In this document: one piece after another, positions 25,236 to 32,236 of the stretch
Position numbering within the stretch: the first letter of the stretch is position 1
Layout of the letters: each line of letters opens with the position of its first letter
Assembly (NCBI RefSeq): GCF_026410385.1
Contig: NZ_JAPMLT010000019.1
Location: forward strand, 1-39,482
Direction: 5' to 3'
DNA: 39,482 bases
DNA from: Tumebacillus lacus
GTDB lineage: Bacteria > Bacillota > Bacilli > Tumebacillales > Tumebacillaceae
Translations under genes and position numbers: made by a program
The notes under the pieces: model-generated
The model's database searches: none
What the model saw: only the letters and a program-made list of their open reading frames with translations
Told to the model about the DNA's origin: nothing

Positions 25236-25591
25236 CCAGACAACGAAAACCCGGCGCCATGGTGTTCCTGAGCAGTTGTGACACCGGTGCGGTCTATTCC
25301 TTCCTCCACCTTACCCGCATTTGCGGCAAGCTTGATGTCCGCCTTTCATCATAGTTCGTATTTCAGTCTTAGACTTATCCGACATCTTTTTATGGAAAAA
25401 TGAACGCACCGTAGACAAGACCGGATGCATCTCCCTGTCGGGTTGTCGTTACTAGTCTCACGACAATGGCGGCGAGAGTCGTGTCGTCAACGAGCGTGCG
25501 CGGCTACACTATAGGAGAATAGGTACTTCGTGCAACAATAACTCAGCTATGTTTGAATCTCAAAATTTGGCATACAGCATTCAGACAACTA
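25236..25591. other. Non-coding debris, no gene recognised
   Basis: Stop codons are frequent in all frames, base composition is mixed, and no protein family, RNA or repeat is recognised here. It lies within the block that separates the two parts of the SulP gene. Confidence 0.6.
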
Positions 25592-25634
25592 AAATGGGCA
25601 AGCATCCTCTTTTTCGTAGAGTGCTTGCCCATTT
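25592..25634. terminator. Hairpin with terminator-like stem at the edge of the SulP interruption
   Basis: AAATGGGCAAGCA and TGCTTGCCCATTT form a perfect 13-bp stem with a 17-nt loop. No gene reads into it now. The core matches the hairpin after the first lectin gene (GACAAGCATC...GTGCTTGTC), so it may be an element end or an orphan terminator. Confidence 0.6.
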
Positions 25635-25639
25635 ATACC

Positions 25640-25759
25640 TCAGCAATATCCCCTTTTTATTACGATTGCGAGCGCGACCGTGATCCCGGATAACACATCA
25701 CCACGGATGTTGGAAAACCACTGTTCTTTCCCTGTCACACCACTCAAAATCGTCTGCAC
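25640..25759 (-). pseudogene. 5' end of the split SulP transporter gene
   Basis: Starting at GTG 25759 after AAAGGACAG, the frame reads MQTILSGVTGKEQWFSNIRG then DVLSGITVALA, the hallmark SulP N-terminus (W-x-N-I-R-G-D-x-L-x-G-I-x-V-A-L-A). Homology ends near 25661; normally IPEAIAF follows, but here the frame turns to VIKRGYC and stops at 25640. The remainder of the transporter resumes near 23895 on the same strand. About 30 residues at the junction are absent, so the event combined insertion with deletion or later erosion. Confidence 0.82.
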
Positions 25760-25863
25760 CTGTCCTTTCTTTTTCTGCCTCCTCTATGTGTCTGTGCACA
25801 GGGTCAGTTTCCCATACAAGCCGGAACTGATTATAGTCCAACCTCTGCCGTCCATCCGGCGAC

Positions 25864-25893
25864 TTGACTCGAAACCAAACGGTTTCCTATAAT
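25864..25893 (+). promoter_or_regulatory. ArsR-gene promoter with embedded operator
   Basis: TTGACT (25864-25869) and consensus TATAAT (25888-25893) are 18 bp apart. The spacer holds GAAACC-AAAC-GGTTTC (25871-25886), an inverted repeat placed for autorepression. Confidence 0.85.
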
Positions 25894-25929
25894 ACGAAAG
25901 AACACCAAATGCACAGGGAGGCGAACCAC

Positions 25930-26253
25930 GTGACAACACCTGGCACCCGCGATGTGTTTGACGCGATCGCCGACCCGACGCGGCGGCAACTGCTTCGGCT
26001 GTTGGCCGACCATGAGGAGTTGTCGGTGACAGGCTTGACCTCGCACTTTGCGATCTCCCGCCCCGCCGTCTCCAAACACTTGGCGATCCTCGAAGAGGCA
26101 GGCCTTGTCGCGGAGGAAAAGGTCGGCCGCGAACGCCGGTATCGACTCAATGCCGAACCGCTGCGGGAAGTCGAGGACTGGCTCGCTTTCTATGAACAGT
26201 TCTGGGCCCGCAAACTGCGCGCGTTGGATGATTATTTGAAAGGCAATGCCTGA
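25930..26253 (+). CDS. ArsR-family winged-helix regulator
   Basis: A 107-aa regulator. The winged helix runs through DPTRRQLLRLLADHEELSVT, ISRPAVSKHLAILEEAGLV and the wing GRERRYRLN; the tail WLAFYEQFWARKLRALDDYL is typical of the ArsR group usually paired with an SRPBCC (AHSA1) protein gene. Metal-sensing cysteines are absent. No SRPBCC gene is present, so this copy is an orphan. I chose the GTG at 25930, which has GGGAGG 9 bp upstream, over the longer frame from 25864 that starts inside its own -35 box. Confidence 0.88.
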   Translation: MTTPGTRDVFDAIADPTRRQLLRLLADHEELSVTGLTSHFAISRPAVSKHLAILEEAGLVAEEKVGRERRYRLNAEPLREVEDWLAFYEQFWARKLRALDDYLKGNA

Positions 26254-26264
26254 TCGATACGCCC

Positions 26265-26310
26265 GACACGCAAAAAGGGAGCCCGGCGCCGGGCTCCCTT
26301 TTTGCGTGTC
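26265..26310. terminator. Perfect 46-bp palindrome, bidirectional terminator
   Basis: The two 23-nt halves are exactly complementary with no mismatch, centred between 26287 and 26288 (GCCCGGCGCCGGGC core). A5/T5 tracts lie inside the stem. It starts 11 bp after the ArsR stop and abuts the stop codon of the GNAT gene. Confidence 0.9.
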
Positions 26311-26982
26311 CTACAAAGGTAACAGAGCGACCTGCTCTTGCGCCTTCAGCTTCTCCACCATCTCCAGCCACTCTTTCGGCTTATCCGGCAGAATCGCATA
26401 ATATGTCGTCAGGAAATCGACCACCAGATCGGTCGGCAGCGCAGTCGTCGTACCGTCATACGGCAAGAACCCGAGATCGAGCCCGCTGACCGCTTCACCG
26501 TTCATCTGCCACGACGGGTGCACATAGTCCAGATCGAGCCGCATGAACCCAAGATGCGACAACACCTCGCGACGCACCACCGGGTTCATCACCTTGACCC
26601 CGCCGAATTCATAATCGCCGACGCGGTACGGATCGTAGATCTCCGCAAACATCCCAAACAGCTCCTTGCCGTTTTCCTTCGCCAGCGCAAACAGATGCTC
26701 TTGGCGCTTTTGTTGCAGGAATCGGCCCAGTCCCAGCCCCTCGCGGCCGACGATGGTAAAGTCGGTCATCGCCACGTTGAACGTCTTGTAATAGCGATAC
26801 TCGGTGATTCCCACGACCTCGCCTTCATGCACCGCCACGTAGACATAGATATCCGGGTCTTCCAACGGTTCCTTCCACAGGCTGTACTCCAGCACTTCCT
26901 CCGCCGGAAACACCTCACCCATCAGCTTGTGCAGCTTGGCGAACAGCGGATCGTCGATATGTTGCACGCGTATGTATTCCAT
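26311..26982 (-). CDS. GNAT-family N-acetyltransferase
   Basis: A 223-aa GNAT-fold protein that would transfer an acyl group from acyl-CoA. The core strand-helix is TDFTIVGREGLGLGRFLQQK, containing the R-x-G-x-G/A-type CoA loop in modified form (REGLGLG). It follows VGITEYRYYKTFNVA and precedes the helix QEHLFALAKENGKELF. The C-terminal about 80 residues are specific to this subgroup. Substrate unknown. GGAGGGGAAAG precedes the ATG. It is a single gene, convergent with the ArsR gene and sharing its terminator. Confidence 0.82.
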   Translation of the reverse strand: MEYIRVQHIDDPLFAKLHKLMGEVFPAEEVLEYSLWKEPLEDPDIYVYVAVHEGEVVGITEYRYYKTFNVAMTDFTIVGREGLGLGRFLQQKRQEHLFALAKENGKELFGMFAEIYDPYRVGDYEFGGVKVMNPVVRREVLSHLGFMRLDLDYVHPSWQMNGEAVSGLDLGFLPYDGTTTALPTDLVVDFLTTYYAILPDKPKEWLEMVEKLKAQEQVALLPL

Positions 26983-27116
26983 TCTCTTTCCCCTCCTGCG
27001 GTCACTTACTTTTTATTATGAACTACTGCTCCATTCGCCATCCCCGCCTTGCCATCCTGCAAGTATTTCCCCTCATATTTCAGCGAATCAAATCATAAAT
27101 AAATATACAGATTCCA

Positions 27117-27145
27117 TTGCATATACCCTCACACATTTGTATGAT
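27117..27145 (+). promoter_or_regulatory. Promoter of the MEDS histidine kinase
   Basis: TTGCAT (27117-27122) and TATGAT (27140-27145) are 17 bp apart. Confidence 0.65.
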
Positions 27146-27190
27146 TAGGGGAAACATTCAAATAACGAATAACTGTTGCGGAGGCTCATC

Positions 27191-28507
27191 ATGGCACGAG
27201 AAGTTATCTCCCTGACGCAAGACATTTCAGTTGCGGACGGATCGCATATCCTCTACTTTTACGATTCCCCGGCTGATTACATCGACAACGTCGTGTCCTT
27301 CATCCACGCGGGACTGCACTTGGGTCAACACATCGTGCTGATCGACAGCACGGCCCGATTTGAGCTTGTCGAACAGCGCCTGAAAGAAACCCTCACTGCC
27401 GAAGAGATCTCCCAGATCCACTACATCAACAATCAGGAATTTTACGGTTCCTACGGCGACTTCCATTTCGAGCGCGTGCTCGAACGCTTTTCGGATGCCG
27501 TTCAGCCGTTCGTGGACAACCGGGTGTCCGTACGCCTCTGGGGCCATGTCGAATGGCGTGAACAGCAAGAAGTCCTCTCCAAACTGAACAGCTACGAACA
27601 CAACGCCGACATCTCGGTCAGCGAGCTCGGCTATCTCACCGTCTGCGCGTACAACGGCCACGAAGTTCCGGCCGTCTTTCAAACGGAGATGCTCAAACAC
27701 CACGAGTTCCAGATGACCGACCACGAACTGGTGCGCTCCAACCTCTACCGTTCGGCGACCATCAAGCCGACCGTCTTTCCCTCCCTGTCCGCATCCACTC
27801 GCATGAAGTCCGAGATGGATCTGTACAAACAAAAACTCGAATTCGTCCACGTCGTCTCGCATGAAGTGCGAAACCCGCTGACGATCATCAAAGCCTACTC
27901 CTCCCTGCTGCAAAACGACGAGCCCGACGAGAGCCGCCGTCGCAAACTGCAGGACATCTACGACTATGCGATCGTCATCGACAACGAGATCTCGCATATC
28001 ATCTCCACCGAGCAGATGCTCTCGACCGAGTCGTTCTGGTCGAAAAAGATGGTGCTCCCGGTGCCCCTGCTGCAGGAAGTGCTCGATATCATGTCGATCA
28101 AAGCCCGCACCCAGAACATCCGTCTGCAAGCCACCATCCGACTGATCGGCACCGAGACGATCCGATGCAACGGGATGGGCTTCAAACTGATCATCTCCAA
28201 CATCCTGAGCAACGCGATCAAATACAGCCACGAAAACGGCACCGTCCATTTCCAATGCGATCTCGATGACCGGTCGCTGATCCTGGAAGTCCGCGACGAA
28301 GGGGTCGGCATGACCGCCGATCAGTTGACCCGCCTCTTCCAAAAGTACGAGAAGATGAACGATGACAAATCCGGTCAAGGCATCGGCCTCTACATGGTTA
28401 AACAGTTGCTCAACCACTTCGACGGCGAGATCACCGTCGAGAGTCGCCCGGAGCAAGGCTCTACCTTCCAAATCAAACTGCCGCTCTTCTCTGCAAAAAA
28501 AGCCTAG
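27191..28507 (+). CDS. Soluble sensor histidine kinase with N-terminal MEDS domain
   Basis: A 438-aa cytoplasmic kinase. Residues about 15-175 form a MEDS domain (HILYFYDSPADYIDNVVSFI, HLGQHIVLIDS, YINNQEFYG, VRLWGHVEW), a RecA-like fold known from DcmR-type sensors. The kinase core has the H-box VVSHEVRNPLTIIKAYSSLL, the N-box SNILSNAIKYS, DEGVGM, and GQGIGLYMVKQLL. No transmembrane helix and no adjacent response regulator are seen, so it is an orphan kinase that may feed the sporulation relay (inference). I chose the ATG at 27191 after GGAGG rather than the upstream start at 27176. Confidence 0.9.
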   Translation: MAREVISLTQDISVADGSHILYFYDSPADYIDNVVSFIHAGLHLGQHIVLIDSTARFELVEQRLKETLTAEEISQIHYINNQEFYGSYGDFHFERVLERFSDAVQPFVDNRVSVRLWGHVEWREQQEVLSKLNSYEHNADISVSELGYLTVCAYNGHEVPAVFQTEMLKHHEFQMTDHELVRSNLYRSATIKPTVFPSLSASTRMKSEMDLYKQKLEFVHVVSHEVRNPLTIIKAYSSLLQNDEPDESRRRKLQDIYDYAIVIDNEISHIISTEQMLSTESFWSKKMVLPVPLLQEVLDIMSIKARTQNIRLQATIRLIGTETIRCNGMGFKLIISNILSNAIKYSHENGTVHFQCDLDDRSLILEVRDEGVGMTADQLTRLFQKYEKMNDDKSGQGIGLYMVKQLLNHFDGEITVESRPEQGSTFQIKLPLFSAKKA

Positions 28508-28519
28508 CTTGCACACACA

Positions 28520-28552
28520 CTCAGCCCGCCTATCGAGGGGCTGAGTTTTTTT
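28520..28552 (+). terminator. Terminator of the MEDS kinase gene
   Basis: CTCAGCCC and GGGCTGAG pair around a 10-nt loop, followed by T7; the -35 box of the iron operon begins right behind it. Confidence 0.85.
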
Positions 28553-28553
28553 A

Positions 28554-28583
28554 TTGACAGCATCTCCGGCTGAGTGGTATTCT
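28554..28583 (+). promoter_or_regulatory. Promoter of the iron ABC operon
   Basis: TTGACA (28554-28559) and TATTCT (28578-28583) are 18 bp apart, immediately downstream of the preceding terminator. Confidence 0.75.
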
Positions 28584-28596
28584 CAATCACAGAAGT

Positions 28597-28615
28597 GATA
28601 ACGATTCTCATTATC
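28597..28615 (+). promoter_or_regulatory. Fur box
   Basis: GATAACGATTCTCATTATC matches 16 of 19 positions of the classical Fur consensus GATAATGATAATCATTATC. It lies just downstream of the -10 box, over the expected transcript start, where Fur with Fe(II) would repress. Confidence 0.85.
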
Positions 28616-28667
28616 AATTTTCGCCAAGACACATACATTTCTCTTAACCAAAGTGAGGTAACTTTTT

Positions 28668-29738
28668 ATGAAAAACCGTTTACTGTCCACCGCTCTGATC
28701 GCTGTCCTGTCTGCCGGCCTGCTGGCTGGCTGCTCCTCCGGCGAAACCAACCAACAATCCGGCAGCGAGCCGGCGAAGACCGAATCCAAAGAATTGAACA
28801 TCTACACCGCTCGCAACTACGCGGTTGATAAAAAGCTCTACGAAAACTTCACCAAAGAGACCGGCATCAAAGTCAACGTCATCGAGGGCAAGGCAGAAGA
28901 ACTGATCGAGCGCATCAAGCGCGAAGGTCAAAACTCCCCGGCCGACCTGTTCATCACCGTCGACGGCGGCGTGCTGAACAACGCCAAAGTCAACGGCATC
29001 CTGCAGCCGGTCACCTCGGCGACCGTCGACCAGAACGTCCCGAAAGAACTGCGCGACAAAGACAACCAATGGATCGGCCTGTCCTCCCGCGCCCGCGTCA
29101 TCGTCTACTCCAAAGACCGCGTAAAGCCGGAGCAGCTCTCCACCTACGAAGATCTGGCGACCGACAAATGGAAAGGCAAAGTCCTCGTCCGCTCCTCGAC
29201 CTCGCTGTACAACCAATCGCTGCTCGCTTCCTTGGTGGAACTGAACGGTGAACAAAAAGCGGAAGAATGGGCGAAAGGCATCGCAACCAACCTCGGCCGT
29301 GCACCGGAAGGCGGCGACCGCGACCAAGCGAAAGCGATCGCGGCAGGCCAAGGCGACGTGGCGATCATGAACACCTACTACTTCGGCCAAATGCTCAACT
29401 CCAAAGACGCAGAAGAAGTCAAAGTAGCCAAGCAACTCGGCGTCTTCTTCCCGAACCAATCCACCACCGGCACGCACATCAACGTCAGCGGCGCAGGTCT
29501 GGTCAAATTTAGCAAAAACAAAGACAACGCCGTCAAGATGATCGAGTTCCTGACCGGCACCGAATCGCAAGCGCTCGTCTCCAAAGAAAACTTCGAGTTC
29601 CCGGCCAACCCGAAAGCGGAAACCCCGGAATTGCTCAAATCTTGGGGCACCTTCAAAGCGCAACAGATCGACTTTGCCAAACTCGGCGAGCACAACAAAA
29701 AATCTCTTGAGATCATGAACAAAGTAGGCTGGAAATAA
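28668..29738 (+). CDS. Iron(III) ABC transporter substrate-binding lipoprotein
   Basis: A 356-aa extracellular iron-binding lipoprotein. The lipobox LLAGC places the lipidated Cys at about residue 22. The mature part follows the FutA/FbpA ferric-binding family: KELNIYTARNYAVDKKLYEN, RVIVYSKDRVKPEQLSTYED, SSTSLYNQSLLASLVE and NTYYFGQML, whose tyrosines are the usual Fe(III) ligands. The gene is headed by a Fur box and overlaps the permease start by one base (TAATG), showing a tight operon. It supplies iron(III) to the permease and ATPase encoded next. Confidence 0.94.
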   Translation: MKNRLLSTALIAVLSAGLLAGCSSGETNQQSGSEPAKTESKELNIYTARNYAVDKKLYENFTKETGIKVNVIEGKAEELIERIKREGQNSPADLFITVDGGVLNNAKVNGILQPVTSATVDQNVPKELRDKDNQWIGLSSRARVIVYSKDRVKPEQLSTYEDLATDKWKGKVLVRSSTSLYNQSLLASLVELNGEQKAEEWAKGIATNLGRAPEGGDRDQAKAIAAGQGDVAIMNTYYFGQMLNSKDAEEVKVAKQLGVFFPNQSTTGTHINVSGAGLVKFSKNKDNAVKMIEFLTGTESQALVSKENFEFPANPKAETPELLKSWGTFKAQQIDFAKLGEHNKKSLEIMNKVGWK

Positions 29739-31375
29739 TGAACGCCTCCAAAGTCATTCGTGATGTCAAAAAGAACGCAAACGGATGGTTTTGGATCAGC
29801 CTGATGGGGGCAGCAGTTATCTTGCTGCCCATTTTTTCAATTCTGGCGTCCCTCTTCAAACCAACCAACGAAAACTGGGCACACATTCAGGAGTTCCTCC
29901 TGAAAGACTACGCCTTGCAAACCGTCTGGCTCCTGCTCGGCACCGGCATCGCCACCCTGATCGTCGGCACCGGACTTGCGTGGCTCGTCTCCGCCTATGA
30001 CTTCATCGGCAAGCGATTCTTCCGCTTTGCGTTCATCCTGCCGCTGGCGATCCCGCCGTACATCGCCGCCTACACCTACAGCACCATGTTCGACTACACC
30101 GGCGTCGTGCAAAAGACCCTGCGCGACTGGTTCGGCTACACCCTGCCTCCCGACCTGATCGACATCCGGTCGCTGCCGGGCGCTATTTTGATCTTCACCC
30201 TGTTTTTGTTCCCGTACGTCTACATGATCACGCGCTCCTTCTTGGAGCGTCAGAGCGGCGCCTACATCGAAAACGCCCGCCTGCTGGGCCGCTCGCCGGC
30301 TGCGATCTTCTTCCGGGTCGTCCTGCCGATGGCGCGCCCTGCCATCATCGGCGGCGTCTCGCTGGTCCTGTTCGAAGCCGTCAGCGACTACGGCGTCACC
30401 AGCTACTTTGGCGTCCACACCATCACCACCGCCATCTTCCAGACGTGGTTCGGCCTGTACGACGCCGACTCGGCCGTCCGACTGGCGGCCTTCCTGATGG
30501 CCGGCATCGTCGGCGCGTTTCTGATCGAACGCCTTTTGCGCGCACGACGCCGCTACAGCGCCTCGACCAGCAAATCCCGTCCGCTCGTGCAAAAGCGCCT
30601 GCGCGGACTCGGCCATGCCGCCGCCCTGCTGATCTGCGGACTGGTCGTCGCCGTCTCCTTCCTGATCCCGGTCCTCCAACTGATCGCCTGGGCCTGGCTC
30701 ACCTACCAAGACGTGCTGACCGCCCAATTTATCGAACTCACCTTTAACACCTTGCGCGTCGCCTTGCTCGCCACCGCCATCATCCTCGTCATCTCGACGA
30801 CGGCGGCCAACGTCAACCGCGTGCAACGCAATCGCTTCACCATGATCCTGACCAAACTGCTCACCGCCGGCTACTCCATCCCCGGCGCGATCCTCGCCAT
30901 CGGCGTCCTGACCCTGTTCCTCTGGCTCGATCAACAAGTGATCGCGCAGTTTGGCACCGGACAGCTGGTCCTCAGCATGACCTTGATCATGCTGATCGTC
31001 GCCTACGTCGTCCGCTTCATGGCCACCGGCTTCCAAGCCATCGAAGCAGGCTTCGAAAAAATCGGGCATCACTACATGGAAGCGTCCCGCATGCTGGGAC
31101 ACGGCCTCACCAAAACGTTCTTCAAAGTCGACCTGCCCTTGATCAAAGGGGCCCTGCTCACCGGCACCGTGCTCACCTTTGTCGAGATCGTCAAAGAACT
31201 GCCGCTCGCCCTTTTGCTGCGCCCGTTCAACTTTGAAACCTTGGCGACCAAAACCTATCAGTACGCGAACGACGAAATGATCCAAGAAGCGGCCGTGCCC
31301 GCCTTGTTCATTATCGCCGTCTCCCTGCTGGCCGTCGCCGTCATCCATCGAGTAGGGGAGAGAACCGAACGATGA
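29738..31375 (+). CDS. Iron(III) ABC transporter permease (FbpB-like)
   Basis: A 545-aa permease with about 12 helices formed by two fused BPD-type halves. Each half has an EAA loop that contacts the ATPase: ENARLLGRSPAAIFFRVVLP and MEASRMLGHGLTKTFFKVDL. This fused form is typical of FbpB/FutB/SfuB iron permeases. The ATG overlaps the stop of the binding-protein gene by one base, and its own stop overlaps the next start as ATGA, so the three genes are translationally coupled. Only a weak ribosome site is visible, which fits coupling. Confidence 0.93.
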   Translation: MNASKVIRDVKKNANGWFWISLMGAAVILLPIFSILASLFKPTNENWAHIQEFLLKDYALQTVWLLLGTGIATLIVGTGLAWLVSAYDFIGKRFFRFAFILPLAIPPYIAAYTYSTMFDYTGVVQKTLRDWFGYTLPPDLIDIRSLPGAILIFTLFLFPYVYMITRSFLERQSGAYIENARLLGRSPAAIFFRVVLPMARPAIIGGVSLVLFEAVSDYGVTSYFGVHTITTAIFQTWFGLYDADSAVRLAAFLMAGIVGAFLIERLLRARRRYSASTSKSRPLVQKRLRGLGHAAALLICGLVVAVSFLIPVLQLIAWAWLTYQDVLTAQFIELTFNTLRVALLATAIILVISTTAANVNRVQRNRFTMILTKLLTAGYSIPGAILAIGVLTLFLWLDQQVIAQFGTGQLVLSMTLIMLIVAYVVRFMATGFQAIEAGFEKIGHHYMEASRMLGHGLTKTFFKVDLPLIKGALLTGTVLTFVEIVKELPLALLLRPFNFETLATKTYQYANDEMIQEAAVPALFIIAVSLLAVAVIHRVGERTER

Positions 31376-32007
31376 ACCTCGTACAAGTCGCACACCTGAC
31401 ATTTGGCTACCACCGCGCCCGGCACACCCTCGACGACGTCTCCTTTACCGTCGATCAAAACGAGATCGTCGGCATCCTCGGCCCGAGCGGCAGCGGCAAG
31501 AGCACCTTGCTGCGCCTGCTCGCCGGACTGGAGACGCCGACCGGCGGCACGATCACCATCGCGGGGCGCACCGTCGTCGACGACAGCACCTTCATCCAGC
31601 CGGAACACCGCGGCGTCGGCATGGTCTTTCAGGACTACGCCCTGTTCCCCCATCTGACCGTCGCCCAAAACGTCCAATTCGGCCTCCACGCCCTCTCCAA
31701 ACCGGCGCGACAGGCTCGCATGAAAGAAGTGCTCGCCCTCGTCCACCTCGAAGGATTCGAATCGCGCTACCCGCACGAACTGAGCGGCGGCCAACAGCAG
31801 CGCGTGGCCCTCGCCCGCGCACTGGCACCGAGACCCGCCATCCTGCTGATGGATGAGCCGTTCAGCAACCTCGACGCCGACCTGCGCGCCGCCATCCGCA
31901 GCGAACTGCGCGACATCCTCAAAGCGGCCGACATCACCTGCCTCTTCGTCACCCACGACCAACAAGACGTCGACGCCATCTGTGATCGTTCGATCACACT
32001 CAAATAA
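31372..32007 (+). CDS. Iron(III) ABC transporter ATP-binding protein, short form (FbpC-like)
   Basis: A 211-aa ATPase with all motifs: Walker A GPSGSGKST, Q-loop VFQDYALFP, signature LSGGQQQRVALARAL, Walker B ILLMDEPFSNLD and the H-loop THDQ. It ends directly after CDRSITLK. Usual FbpC/FutC proteins run to about 350 aa with a C-terminal TOBE regulatory domain, which is absent here. Either a short natural form exists or the gene was truncated; a clean terminator right behind favours a stable short form. The start overlaps the permease stop (ATGA). Confidence 0.92.
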   Translation: MNLVQVAHLTFGYHRARHTLDDVSFTVDQNEIVGILGPSGSGKSTLLRLLAGLETPTGGTITIAGRTVVDDSTFIQPEHRGVGMVFQDYALFPHLTVAQNVQFGLHALSKPARQARMKEVLALVHLEGFESRYPHELSGGQQQRVALARALAPRPAILLMDEPFSNLDADLRAAIRSELRDILKAADITCLFVTHDQQDVDAICDRSITLK

Positions 32008-32015
32008 ATAAAATA

Positions 32016-32047
32016 AAAAGGCATCCGTACCCACACGGATGCCTTTT
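32016..32047 (+). terminator. Terminator of the iron operon
   Basis: AAAAGGCATCCGT and ACGGATGCCTTTT form a perfect 13-bp stem with loop ACCCAC. Confidence 0.88.
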
Positions 32048-32119
32048 CCATAACCACCGCCCCCGACCCCCAGTGCCTTTCCGCCCTGCCCTTCCCCCCA
32101 TCCCTGCAACCTGACGCGG

Positions 32120-32236
32120 GTGAGGGGGCGGAGGCGGTTCCAGTTGAGAGAGATAGGAGCGTCAGCGAATTCGCGAACGAAACGGAACCGCCTCCGCCCC
32201 CGTGCTCCCAGCCTGGGAAGAGGTCCGCCCCCTCAC
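32120..32236. repeat. G/C-rich inverted repeats with competing partners, between convergent genes
   Basis: Arm A (32120-32141, containing GGGGGCGGAGGCGGTTCC) is perfectly complementary over 18 bp to arm B (32184-32201). Its left 12 bases, GTGAGGGGGCGG (32120-32131), are also perfectly complementary to arm C (32225-32236), so A-B and A-C pairings exclude each other. The A-B loop contains the palindrome GCGAATTCGC. Arm C includes the hrpB stop codon. No T tract follows, so it is not a plain terminator. Confidence 0.75.

Noticed and set aside
23916-25660. Complete insertion sequence inside the SulP gene
   Set aside because: No transposase frame, no terminal inverted repeats of standard type and no target duplication could be seen; only hairpins and cargo remain.
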